From assembly GCF_023973825.1 (NCBI RefSeq), contig NC_090125.1, positions 690,501 to 754,500 on the forward strand: a stretch of 64,000 nucleotides of DNA, written 5' to 3'. This DNA is from Plasmodium brasilianum. Lineage: Eukaryota; Apicomplexa; Aconoidasida; Haemosporida; Plasmodiidae. Both the position numbers and the translations under genes were made by a program. The notes beneath the pieces are model-generated. The model did no database searches. It saw only the letters and a list, made by a program, of their open reading frames with translations, and had not been told where the DNA came from. The first letter of the stretch is position 1. Every line of letters starts with the position of its first letter. Positions 1 through 11,005 of the stretch are shown piece after piece.

Positions 1-170
1 GCAAAATTCCTTTAACTATATTTGTATTCCTTTTTTTTTTTTTCTTTTGACCTCGTATATGTGGCGCATTCTTTGTGCAATGAGAGGATGATCTAAAAAA
101 CGGAATACGCTATTAAGGATACAGGGATAATTATGTTTTAGTATTCTGAAAAGTGAATTGTAAAATAAGA

Positions 171-3100
171 ATGAGTACTATAAATAAGAAGAGAAAAAAG
201 AAAAAAATATTTTCAGATGAAGAAGACAGTAAAAGTAATGAAATTGAACATACTTCTATTGAGGTGAGTAGTGAAAGGGCCACAAAAAATAAACCACTTC
301 TATGTACAAACGGAATTGATGCATATGAACATGACCCTGTTGACAAATCCGAGGGTGAAGAATTAATAGAAGGAAATATTACCAAGAAAGTTGAAGATGT
401 AGGAGAAGAAGGAGATGATAGAAATGGTGGAGATATAAATAATAATGACATAAATGGCTATATTAGGAGTGAAAGTGGAAATATTGAGCAAGGTAAAAAT
501 GGAGATGATAAATCTGAACATAGCCAAAATGACACACAACAAAGCAACAAATGTGAAGATATTTTGAAACAAAAAAAAAAAAAAAAAAAATTGAAAAAAT
601 GCACTATGCAAGAAGACGCCTCAGGAAACGATACTACAGATATGATAGAGAGTAGAAATATAGAATACACGCTTAACAGAAATGACAGTGGTGAGACCAA
701 TAATACAAACGAAGACGCATCTAGTGGAGAAAATTCACTCAAGGAGAATAATTCTAAAAAACTTGGAGAAGGGAAACATGAAGAAGAGACCACATTCCAT
801 AAAATGATTAATGAAAAAAAAAAAAAAAAAAAAAGGAAAGTGCACAAAATGGAAGAGGTACAGGAGATGAATGATCATGAAGGGAAACAATGGAAAAGTG
901 AAGATGAAAACGACGGGAAGGAGCAGCAGCAAGAACAAGACCAGACACAGAAGCAGCGTGTAGTTAACCACTCTGAAGATAACGAGGAAGAAGATCTTTG
1001 GAGAGATCAGAAGAACGAATTAGAAATTTTCGAAAAGGCAGGGACGCACAAAAAAGGAGATAAACGAGCAAATCAAAGAAGAGACGATAATAATATAGAT
1101 GAACAAGGCGAAGGAAGGGAGAGGGAAGGGGAGGAAATAAAGACCTCAGTAAAGGAAAAGCAAAAAAAAAAAAAAATAAAAAACTCGAAGTTGATAGATA
1201 ATATAAATCCTAATGAAGACAAGTTAAAATTGAAAGCAGTTCAAATAGCATTTATAAAAAAGGAATACAATGTTGAAGAATACATCTTCGAATGTTTAAA
1301 GATAATTATTCCCATAAACAAGAGTGAGCTGTTCTTAGGCAAAGAGAACATTATTCTTGACAATTCAAGTAAGGATGATATAAAAAATTTGGAAATATTT
1401 TGGTTTGACAGATTAACGAGAAATAGAAGGAGAAGCATCATTAATTGCTTTACCACGATGCGTAAGTTGGGTGTACTTAATAGCGGGGGTAATACTTTTA
1501 AAGATTCATACTCAGTTGCACCTCCAACTTCAATTGAAGCTGCTACGGGGGATAGGACTTCACTAGAGGACAAACCACATCCTATGGAGGATAAGGGAAT
1601 CCCAACCATTGACCACATATTTAATAAGAGCAAGGAATATATCATAGTAGATAACTTAGTTTGCCTGTGCAACCAACAGATTAAACTGATAAAGGAATAC
1701 ATTTCGTACATAAAAAGAAACATCTACGATTTATCATCTATCACAGAAAATAATGAAAAAATAAAAGAAATGAAGATCTTAGAACCTATAAAAAGAAGAG
1801 AAATTTTTTTTTATTTAAATATATGTATAGCAATGAGTTATGCACAAGAATGTACTCCAAATGTATATGGTCTTCACACTTGTGCAACCCCGGATATCCG
1901 AGGGTTTAATTTACATCCTATGTTTTCTCATATTAATAAAAAAAAAAATGAACTACGAAATGACCACGTAACTGACCCTTGGGAGAAGCTAAGATTATTA
2001 AAAAAACATGGGAGGAAAATTGAAACATCCAGTAAATATGATATTACAAACAGAAATAAAAATAGTTATAATGAGAGTAGTAGCATGAATAAAAGTAATG
2101 CAGGTGAAAAGATAGCACAGAATAAGTTTTGTAGTGAAGGGAACAATAATGCAGATGATGCTGAGGAAAGAGAAAGAAAACATTATGAAGAAATGGAAAG
2201 AAAAAGAAAAGAATTAGAAGATTTGGAAAGAAAAAATAAAGCTATAGAAGAAATGAAAAAAAAGAAAAAAGAAAAAGATGATAAAAAAATTTATAATATA
2301 TATTCCCTACTAGAATCAGCTGCTCAGTATTTTGGAGAAGGCCCGAAATATTCTAATCCTAATATTCATGAATTTTATAAATCAAACAGTAATCAGTTAG
2401 TATATGTAAAGCCACCAAATACTATAGAAGAAAAAAATTTATTAATAAATTACTTTTTACAATTTCCTAGCTTAAATAAGAAGTTGGAATATAATAAGAG
2501 AAGAATATATGCAGAAAATTATGGGCTAGTAAAAATTATCAAAAACAATGAAAATTTGCCTACGAATTTTGAGTTACATACTCAACCATGGTTGTTAGAA
2601 TCATTTCAAAATATGTGGAATGAACAAAACAAACTTAATAATTTTCAAATATGGAATATGTCAAATTTGGTAAATGATGATGATCCGTTAGAAGATGTCC
2701 AATGCACGGATACGAAGGTGGCGGCACCCAACCAAACCCAGGACAGCAAAAATGTCTTCGTAAAAATAGAAGCAGCTGGAGGAGGTCAGGACGTGACTCT
2801 TAAGTGTGTACAGGTAAAGGGCGAGGAAGTAACTAGTCAGAGTTTACAGGTAAAGGGTGAAGAAGTAACTAGTCAGAGTTTACAGGTAAAGGGCGAGGAA
2901 GTAACTAGTCAGAGTTTACAGGTAAAGGGCGAGGAAGTAACTAGTCAGAGTGTACAGGTAAAGGGCGGGGAAGTAACTAGTCAGAGTTTACAGGTAAAGG
3001 GCGAGGAAGTAACTAGTCAGAGTGTACAGGTAAAGGGCGGGGAAGTAACTAGTCAGAGTGTACAGGTAAAGGGCGAGGAAGTAACTAGTCAGAGTGTACA

Positions 3101-5750
3101 GGTAAAGGGCGAGGAAGTAACTAGTCAGAGTGTACAGGTAAAGGGCGAGGAAGTAACTAGTCAGAGTGTACAGGTAAAGGGCGAGGAAGTAACTAGTCAG
3201 AGTGTACAGGTAAAGGGTGAAGAAGTAACTAGTCAATGTGCACATTTAAAGGAGGAATCGACTCGCCAAAAGGTGTGCAACGAGGAAGTTCCCTCATTTA
3301 CGAATGACACGAATCAAGGAAAAACTTCGAAATGGGGAAGTGGCATAACCAATACTGAAATAAGCAAAAGTGAAAACAAAAGAAAGAGCGATTTTTTAAC
3401 AAAAAAAATCAAAAAGTTCTGTTCGAACGATGACACAAAACAGTTGAAATTAACATCATTTTTAAGTAAAGATAAAGTAAATATAAATGTAGAGGGTGAA
3501 AGGATTGAAAGTAAGGAACATGACCCAATTGCTGAACATATGAAAGATGAGGTTACTAACCTGTCATATGTAGCAAGTGAAAGTGAAAAATTAGACTATG
3601 TAAAAATAAAAAAAAAGAAAAGAAGAATTTTAGATGATGATAAAATGAATGATATGTGTGAAAATTATCAACAGAAGAGTGAGATAGCTAACAAGTATGA
3701 CAATACTAATGAGGAGAATCATGAAGAGGATTTTGCGGATGATGACAAAAATTATTGTAGTAGTCAAAAGAGCTATAACAGATTTGAGGGAAATTATAGC
3801 ATAAGTAAAAGGAAGAATATTACTAGTCAAAAAGATAACAGTAAGCAGGAGGATTTAAGTGACTATAGTAGTGAACAAAAGGATGAAGAAAAAGTTAGAA
3901 ACATAAGAAAAAGAAAAAAGAATGACGAAAATGAGCAGGATATTATTAATCCTGTGGATATTATTATGAAGCAAAAATATGCAGAAGAAAAAAAAAGGTA
4001 TACAATAAATAATATAATTCCATTAATTTTCCACTTCGTAACCCAACTGTATCTAGCATATTTATTATATGCATAATAATGTATGTATTTTGATTATTCG
4101 TTTATATGGGTCAACATAAAATGCATAGTGTAAATAAATACATTGAATGTGTATGTTTTACGCATAATAGTAAATGCGTATATTCATTTCCAATGGAAAC
4201 ATATATTTTTTTCCTTTTTTTCCTTTTTTTTTTTTTTACAAGATTACGGGAAGACAAAATGAAGCACGTGTTTGAGTTGGAAGCAGAGGAAAGTGAGGAT
4301 GAGAATATAGAAGATCCCGAAGAAAGAAAAAGAGCTCAACTTTTGAAAAATTCAAAATACCAACAGGATGATTCGGAAGACGATGATCAGTACAACAGTG
4401 AGGGGTAGGCCTTTTTATTCGCGATCGCAAGTTCATACATATACATATTTACCTACATATATGTGCTCTTTTAAAAAAAATCTGTGCAGTATTAGATCAA
4501 ATGCCTTCCTTTCTTGTAAAACGTTTGCAACTTGCTCAAGTGAAGAAGAATACTCTATTTTAATATTTATTTTGTGAATCCCCTTTAATTATATATATTT
4601 GAATATTCTATACACGTTACTTTGTCATCAGGTTAAGCGAGTTCATAAATAATGAAGAATATAACAGCGATAATGATATTGTTAAACTGAAGCACAAGGA
4701 GGAAATGGAAAAGTTTGAAGAAAATATGTTTTTGAAAAAATTTACATATCAAGGAAAAGAATTTAATAAGGAATTAACGAATAAAGAAAAGCTCGAATTA
4801 GAAAGAGAAAAACAGCTATTAAGAAAAAAAAAACTTTTACTTAACTGCAGCTTAGGAAATGTCAAGCTGAGTGATTTTGAATCGGATAGTAGTACCAGCA
4901 GTGATGATGATACAAAAAAATATTTGAAAAATTCTTTATATGAACCTTTTACAGAACTTGAAAATGTAGATATGTTAAAAAAAAATAAGAATTTTATAGA
5001 TAACTCTTTTAATGATAACGTTTTTAAGAGAGGAGAGTGCATTGGAAATATTGATGATGAAAAGAGGAAGAAGCAAAGTAATATTCCTTCCTGCGTGTTA
5101 CACGCTCGTACATGCATATGTGTGCATATATACACAAATATATATATGTGCATACGTTATATTGTGTACGTAAATATGTATGTGCAAATATTTGTATACA
5201 AGTATATGTGCACATAAATATATGTACGTGTATATATTACAGCCAATTTTGCGTACATCATTTTATGTTCAAGCACTTATCTGACACACCTCCTTTACCA
5301 TTTTACCGCTTCACATGCCTGTGTACGTTTTATTTTACACAGTACACATGGAAGTGATTTATTTATTTTCCTCTTTTCCCTTTTTTGCGCCTTTCAGTAT
5401 TAGAAAAAATCGACAATGTGATATACAGAAAAGAAGTAAAAACAAATGAAGGAAAAAAAATAGTAATTAAAAAAAAAAGAAAGATACGTTTTCATCATGA
5501 ACTGTCCGACCTAACTGTAACGGAAGAAGAACAAGTGGATGAATATGAAAAAACAAAGAAAAAACCCAAAAAAGTAAATTCAAATTTAGTTGAACAACCC
5601 AAACCTATCTTTATTCAAAATAAAACAATTAATCATAATAATAAAGCTTCAATCAAATGGAATAACAATATTAAATATATTAATGAACTGGATACACCAA
5701 CAAATAGTGAGGTGTTTAAGGGATTTAGGAAGGTGGAAAATGCTCAGTAA
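171..5750 (+). CDS. Mrc1/Claspin-like protein, four exons (candidate replication-checkpoint mediator)
   Basis: Proposed exons are 171-3997, 4243-4404, 4632-5077 and 5398-5750. All borders are GT/AG, phases close, and the product is 1,595 residues. The start is ATG 171. The N-terminal third is Lys/Glu/Asn-rich with poly-Lys runs. Residues 880-1023 are twelve 12-residue repeats (QVKGEEVTSQS type). A PCNA-box-like QLKLTSFL lies at 1091-1098. Exon 1 alone ends in a hydrophobic tail that is translated intron. Splicing at 3997/4243 instead gives KKRLREDKMKHVFELEAEES, then an acidic stretch and a charged helix (KLKHKEEMEKFEENMFLKKF). The EAEESEDE core followed by DD-rich sequence is the pattern of the MRC1-like domain in yeast Mrc1 and metazoan Claspin, which couple the replisome to the checkpoint kinase. 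The C-terminus (SEVFKGFRKVENAQ) is short and basic. I see the splicing and motif directly; the family assignment is inference, because acidic low-complexity sequence can mimic it. Confidence 0.6.
2808..3239 (+). repeat. Coding minisatellite, 12 x 36 bp
   Basis: Exactly 432 bp (12 units of 36 bp) encode twelve 12-residue repeats of the type [VL]QVKG[EG]EVTSQS. Units differ only at a few bases (gtg/tta for the first residue, gag/ggg, ggc/ggt). Each unit carries the string caggtaaag, a strong 5' splice-site match, and ends actagtcag, a plausible 3' splice site. Confidence 0.95.
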
Positions 5751-6648
5751 AACGGATGTATATATGCATGTATGTATATATGCATGTATATATATATACA
5801 GTATAACATAAAATAATTCAGCTACACAGCGTTACAACTATATTTCAGACAAAACTGTTAATACGTAATACAAAAAAATAAAGTATGTGCGTACTATGTA
5901 CTTGCAAGAAGTAAACACGAAATAATAATTGATATTCATCCAATTTCATTTATTTTGTTATGAATAGAAAAAAAAAAAGAAAGAGGAAATATATGCATAT
6001 TATTAAGGGTAGCACTTGTTTTTACTTGTTTACGCGTGATGTTTTTCATTATATATGTATATACTTACATCTAAACACACATATGCCTATATATTCACAT
6101 CAACAACTTGATTAATAAATACATATTCATATACATTAATACGCACATTCATATTTCCATAACTTCAAAATAATTCCAACATTCTTAATTTTTTTTTAAT
6201 GATATATTTATCTTATCACCATTCAGGTAATAACGTATTTGTGCTCTTTATGTTCCTTTTTTATCTCATACCCCTCTTTCGTTATATATTACTTTTTAAA
6301 GTGTGCAAAATATTTTAAATACTTATGTTTGCAAATAAATCTATAAATGTGCTCACAAGCATTTTATTTCCCCCCCTTCTTTATATATAGCGTCACTGAG
6401 CTTCACTTTTAATTTTTTTTTTTTTTTTTGCGTTAAGTAAGCACATTTTGAAATTTAAATTATTCCTTTCATTTCATTATTATCTTTTTTACTCCTTTTA
6501 CGCTTTTTACGCTTTTTACGCTTTTTACGCTTTTTACGCTTTTTATGCTTTTTATTCTTTTCAATATTTTTAAATTTTTAATTTATTTTTTTTTTCTAGC
6601 ATGTACATATACGGAATAGCTGATACATCATATGCACACGTATATGTG

Positions 6649-6683
<35 letters not shown>

Positions 6684-7049
6684 GTATATATTTATGTATA
6701 TGTATGCATATTCCAGAATAAATATTTTTTTTCTTCCATATTTTAAGCAAATTATTAGCGACAAAAAAATATGTTTTTAACTTAAAAGGCTTATAAGTGC
6801 ATGCATAGAAAATTGTGTATACATATATGTATATATATATATGTATATGTGTATTTATGTACATATATATTATGTGTATAATTGTATATATAAAAAAATA
6901 AAATACGTAATTTTTTTTTGTGAAAACTGGTACTTTTTTATTAAATGCAGATCAAATATTTTTCCTTGAGAAAAGCCATTTCCACTGATTTATTTTAAAC
7001 ATCTTTTAATACCCTTTATATTTTTATAAAACCCAATTACATAAACACC
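5751..7049. other. Intergenic spacer with 10-bp repeat
   Basis: This is AT-rich spacer between two same-strand genes. It contains roughly six tandem copies of a 10-bp unit (ttttacgctt) near 6495-6550, several (TA)n/(TATG)n stretches at 6640-6860 and poly-T runs. I see no gene in it. It presumably holds the 3' UTR of the upstream gene and the promoter of the next one. Confidence 0.6.
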
Positions 7050-7908
7050 ATGAATAAAAAAGTAAGTTTACCATATGAGGTGTGCGAAATAAAGAACGTT
7101 CGTTTTGAGTTACCAAAAGAATATCATCCAAATGTAAAATATGGATTTTTCAGAAATTTCCTGTTTGGAGTGCACACTTCCTACTACGTAATGATGAATA
7201 TGTACTTACGAGCATAAATGAACACACATACATACATACATACATAGATATACATTTGTACAGTTCATCTGTGATGTATTTTGTTATTTTCCTTTTTTGT
7301 AACTTTTCATCAACGTTATAGTTATTTTTTCATTGCTCCACTCCTCTTTTTAATATAATTTACCTTTATAAATTATTTTTTAATTTTCTTTTTTCTTTTT
7401 TTGTCTAGCTAAAAAGTTTTTTGAAGGTATCATCAAAAGTCTTTGCAGGATTTTTGCTGTTTTACTACCCTCTCGATAAAACTCATTGCAACATACGTCG
7501 ATTCGTAATACAATTTTATAAAAAAAGAAATTTATAGATAAACTGGAAATAAAATATTAGCATACACATTTATATGTTTGTACATACATAAGCACACTTA
7601 CATATGCATACAGACGTATATGTGCACACGTATATACGTGCGTGTGTTTATATTTGTCTTTAATTTGGCATTACTCCATTAAGGAGTTTATTTAAAATTT
7701 TTCATGCAATATGTTTGCACGTTTCCCTGCTCAAAATACACGTAATAATCACTCACATGTATACATGTACTCAGTGCTATTTCATGTGTTTGCTCAATTA
7801 TTCATTATTATTTTTTTTTTTTTTACAATTACAGAAAAGAAATTTGAAAAAGGGGAATTAAAATGGTTATCAGCTACTGAAGTAAAAATGCTGAGCAAGC
7901 TCAAATGA
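7050..7908 (+). CDS. Small spliced protein of unknown function, one hydrophobic segment
   Basis: Exon 1 is 7050-7187 (46 residues, starting MNKKVSLPYEVCEIKNVRFE) and ends at a clean donor, gtaatg. Exon 2 starts at 7409 after a pyrimidine tract and ctag, reads LKSFLKVSSKVFAGFLLFYY, and keeps frame. The 3' part is uncertain. Exon 2 could run to a stop at 7538. It could also splice to a third exon near 7835-7908 encoding KKFEKGELKWLSATEVKMLS. That join works with donor gtcgat after 7498 plus acceptor acag, or donor gtaata after 7504 plus acceptor aaaag. The full product would be about 100 residues with a single possible membrane helix (FAGFLLFYY). A small organelle membrane subunit is conceivable but I do not recognise the family. 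The gene is too short per exon to be found by ORF length alone. Confidence 0.5.
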
Positions 7909-9361
7909 AATGGAAAAAAAGAAACCCTTAGTTTTTGAAAAGCCATTTTTTAAAATTCCTTTCACATAAAATATATGCACGTTCTATATATTATTCCCTT
8001 ATTCCCCTTTACGTTGTTCATTTTTTGGTTTACTCCATTTCTCATTTTTTGTGTATTTTTATATAAAGAAGTATACATAAATGTACATGTATATATATAT
8101 ATATATATATATGTGGATACATTATCTCGCACTAAATGAGAATGCAAGGGGCATATAAAAAGAGGACCATTTTTTGTAGTAAATAAAAACATTTAAAAGC
8201 AAATTAATAGCAAATACCATTTTATAGAAACAACTTTCCCCTATTTCAAGTTAGAACTGTAGCTAGTACAACACAGCAATGTCATATCGTTTCCTTTATT
8301 ACTCTACAGTTTTTTTGTAACAGATAAAAAATACAACACTTCGAATATCAGTTCACTGAAATTTTAGTAACTCGAGGTATATTATTTTTTTTATTTAATA
8401 CCATAAAAATTAAAAAAAAAAAAAAAAAAAAAACTATTATCTTTATTCATCCCTTTCATAGTATTTAAGTGAAATTATTCGACGACGCAAGGACGAAGTT
8501 TTCTCGTTGCTTCGCTTCAAAAATGAAATGTATATGGTATAAACGGAAGAAAACTAGCACAATTTGAGGCCTTATAAAAAAAAAAAAAAGGAAAAAATGG
8601 AAATAAAAAAAAAAGAAATAAAACAAAATGAAAGAAAAAAAACAAAAAAAAAAACGATAAATATATAAAAGACAAATGAATGTATAAATTAATAAAAAAA
8701 AATACGATAAAGTAGAAGAGGGCAAAAATAGCAGACTTTTTTTTTTTTTTTCCGCTCATATGATAATTTGTATGCACAAAAAGAGAAGCAACACTTTTAA
8801 ATGGTGAATCATCTCAACGGTCTCACAAGTGAAAAGATAAAACATGATGTTTGAATAATTCCATTAAAAAAATTCAAATATGCTTACTTTGAATGTACCG
8901 AGTTATAAATCCGTTTGGATCATTTGACAGTATTCTATATAAATAAAAAAAAAAGGAGATTCTCCCTTTTGTTATGCCTATTCATGAGTGCATTTATTTT
9001 TTTTTGAATGTTTGTTATTCAAATTTATCAAATGTCTCCTTTTTTAAGCATATAAATTTTTGTAAAATTTGCTACATTTGAGTAGGTGTTATCTAAAAGT
9101 ATGTTTTAATATACTTTTGTTTTTTACATTAAGCAATTCATTTTTTTTTTTTTTTTAAAACTTAAAGATAAGTTATACCATTTAATGATGCTACTAGTAG
9201 AAAATATTTCTATATTTTATTCTGTTTTATTTTATTATTTTATTTTATTATTATTTTTTTTTTTTTCTTTCTCACCATCCGTTTCCTTGTTAGCGGAAAA
9301 ATGCACCTCCTTTCTTTGCTAATGTTGAGTGTAAATTCATTTTTGAGATGACATAGATAAA
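7909..9361. other. Intergenic spacer upstream of ROM6
   Basis: AT-rich spacer holding (TA)n near 8090-8112, A-rich low-complexity sequence at 8400-8440 and 8575-8730, and T-rich sequence just before the ROM6 start. A GC-richer patch at about 8478-8515 (gacgacgcaaggacgaag) has local self-complementarity. It is too small to call. Confidence 0.5.
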
Positions 9362-11005
9362 ATGCTTAACTCGTATAGATACTTTAGAACGAGTTATTGT
9401 CATAAGAGAAATATATTATTATTCTTAAATAGAAAGAGAACTTTTCACGAATATACAAGAAGGCAAAGAATATATAAAAATAATGCTGCCATGCGAAAGG
9501 ACAGAATAAATAAACAAACAAATATACAACTAAGAGAAAAATTAAAACTCATTATTTTTAGTTCTGTGTACTTTTTCACCTGTGACTATATTTATCATCT
9601 GTTTATATTAAATGATTCTAAAAAGGAAAAAGTAGAAAATAAGAAAAAATGCTCAAGTAATAATTTCATTGGGGGAGATGACAGTAGTACCTTTCTGCAT
9701 TATGTGAAAAGACTAAATATATTTGCAAAGCCAGAAAAAGTGGAAAAAGAATATTTACAGGATGAAAAAGGAAAAGGAAAAATAAGCAGTGGTAATAAAA
9801 ATGCTTTAAAATATGAGCATAAAAATGAACTATCTCCTGTCGAAAAAAATGAAATAAAAATGTGCAACATTTGCGAAGATAATTGTTCGTATGAAATAAA
9901 AATAAATCGTATAAATAGCTTAGATTATAAAAATCAAAAGGATGAAATGAAGGAAAGTAATTCAGGGAAAGAAACACTAACTAAAAAAAAGCAAACATTT
10001 GGATATGACTACAGCGGAGGGGGGAACAAAAACACCCTGACCGGACAGGAAAACAATATTAAAGACATAATTGCAAATAATTTTTATAGAAATGACATTT
10101 TCAATGGATGCAATTTGTTTTTATTTGTGAACGGAGTAGTATTTTTGAGTTGGAGGTTAAGTGAAATTGCTCGAAATAAGAAATTCTTTCATTTCATGTG
10201 CAGACATTTTATTTGCTCTTATGAAAATATCAAAAAAAAGTATTACCATACAATTTTTACAGCTAGTATCAGTCATATAACTGTTCCTCATTTTTTATTT
10301 AATATGTGGGCATTCCACACTATTACTAACACCTTATTATGTCCAGAAATTAAAGAAAATAAAAAAAATTATTATATATTCTTTAATTATAAATCAAATG
10401 TTTTAGAGAAAAAAATAAATGATAAAGATATAATTAATGTTTGTTTATTATCAGCAATAATTTCAACTATTCCTTATATTCTTCTTCATAAAAGGAATCA
10501 AATATTAGGTGCATCGGGATCTATCATGGGTCTTATATACCTTCTATCAACAGTTAAGCCAAATGAAATTTTTGTATCCATATTTCCACTTCCATATTTA
10601 AAGATGACAGCTTTGCAATTATGTCATATGTCAATTTTAACAAATTTCCTTTTTTTGTTTTTTAAAAGAAATAATTTTGGTATTGCTTGGTCAGCCCATT
10701 TATTTGGTATGTTAGGAGGAGTAATTTACAATTTATATCAAAGAAAAACAAAAAACAACTTCAATTATTACCCCTTCATACATTTGTCAATCAAAAATGG
10801 ATATATAGATTACCTCAACTCGTACTTAGATTTAGTAGATATGTTAACATGTTTGCAACTACAAACGAAGTTATTCTTTTCCTTAGACCCTCGTGCTATG
10901 CAAAACATAAAGAAAAAAATGTACTCAATAAAAATGAAGCAATCTCAGAGAAGGTTAAAATTTCATATGTTGAAAGTAAAAAATTTGGAAGCCATGTCTA
11001 GGTAG
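9362..11005 (+). CDS. ROM6: Rhomboid-family intramembrane serine protease, ROM6 orthologue
   Basis: Single-exon 547-residue protein. Rhomboids cleave transmembrane substrates inside the bilayer with a Ser-His dyad. All hallmarks are visible. HITVPHFLFN (His305, His310, Asn314) is the oxyanion/TM2 signature. GASGSIMG carries the nucleophile Ser385. AHLFGMLGG carries the catalytic His446. The first ~90 residues are basic (RYFRTSYCHKRNILLFLNRK), as in a mitochondrial presequence, followed by a hydrophobic segment (IIFSSVYFFTCDYIYHLFIL). A ~130-residue Lys/Asn/Glu-rich spacer precedes the rhomboid core (about residues 250-470). The last 70 residues are basic. The ROM6 name rests on this architecture, which resembles the mitochondrial PARL type, and on the adjacent thioredoxin 2 gene, an arrangement I recall from P. 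falciparum. The enzyme family is certain from sequence; the organelle is inferred. Confidence 0.88.
   Translation: MLNSYRYFRTSYCHKRNILLFLNRKRTFHEYTRRQRIYKNNAAMRKDRINKQTNIQLREKLKLIIFSSVYFFTCDYIYHLFILNDSKKEKVENKKKCSSNNFIGGDDSSTFLHYVKRLNIFAKPEKVEKEYLQDEKGKGKISSGNKNALKYEHKNELSPVEKNEIKMCNICEDNCSYEIKINRINSLDYKNQKDEMKESNSGKETLTKKKQTFGYDYSGGGNKNTLTGQENNIKDIIANNFYRNDIFNGCNLFLFVNGVVFLSWRLSEIARNKKFFHFMCRHFICSYENIKKKYYHTIFTASISHITVPHFLFNMWAFHTITNTLLCPEIKENKKNYYIFFNYKSNVLEKKINDKDIINVCLLSAIISTIPYILLHKRNQILGASGSIMGLIYLLSTVKPNEIFVSIFPLPYLKMTALQLCHMSILTNFLFLFFKRNNFGIAWSAHLFGMLGGVIYNLYQRKTKNNFNYYPFIHLSIKNGYIDYLNSYLDLVDMLTCLQLQTKLFFSLDPRAMQNIKKKMYSIKMKQSQRRLKFHMLKVKNLEAMSR

Noticed and set aside
2988..3245. Reverse-strand frame rich in YTLTSYFLALYL units
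   Set aside because: Shadow of the 36-bp coding repeat; its repetitiveness mirrors the sense strand and it has no other support.
3960..4076. Hydrophobic C-terminal tail NNIIPLIFHFVTQLYLAYLL as a membrane anchor of the first gene
   Set aside because: It begins exactly at a good donor (aaaag|gtatac) and is replaced by in-phase exon sequence, so it is intron.
4106..4408. Plus-strand frame looking like an independent 100-residue protein
   Set aside because: Its first half is translated intron; the second half is exon 2 of the Claspin-like gene, in exact phase with the exon 1 donor.
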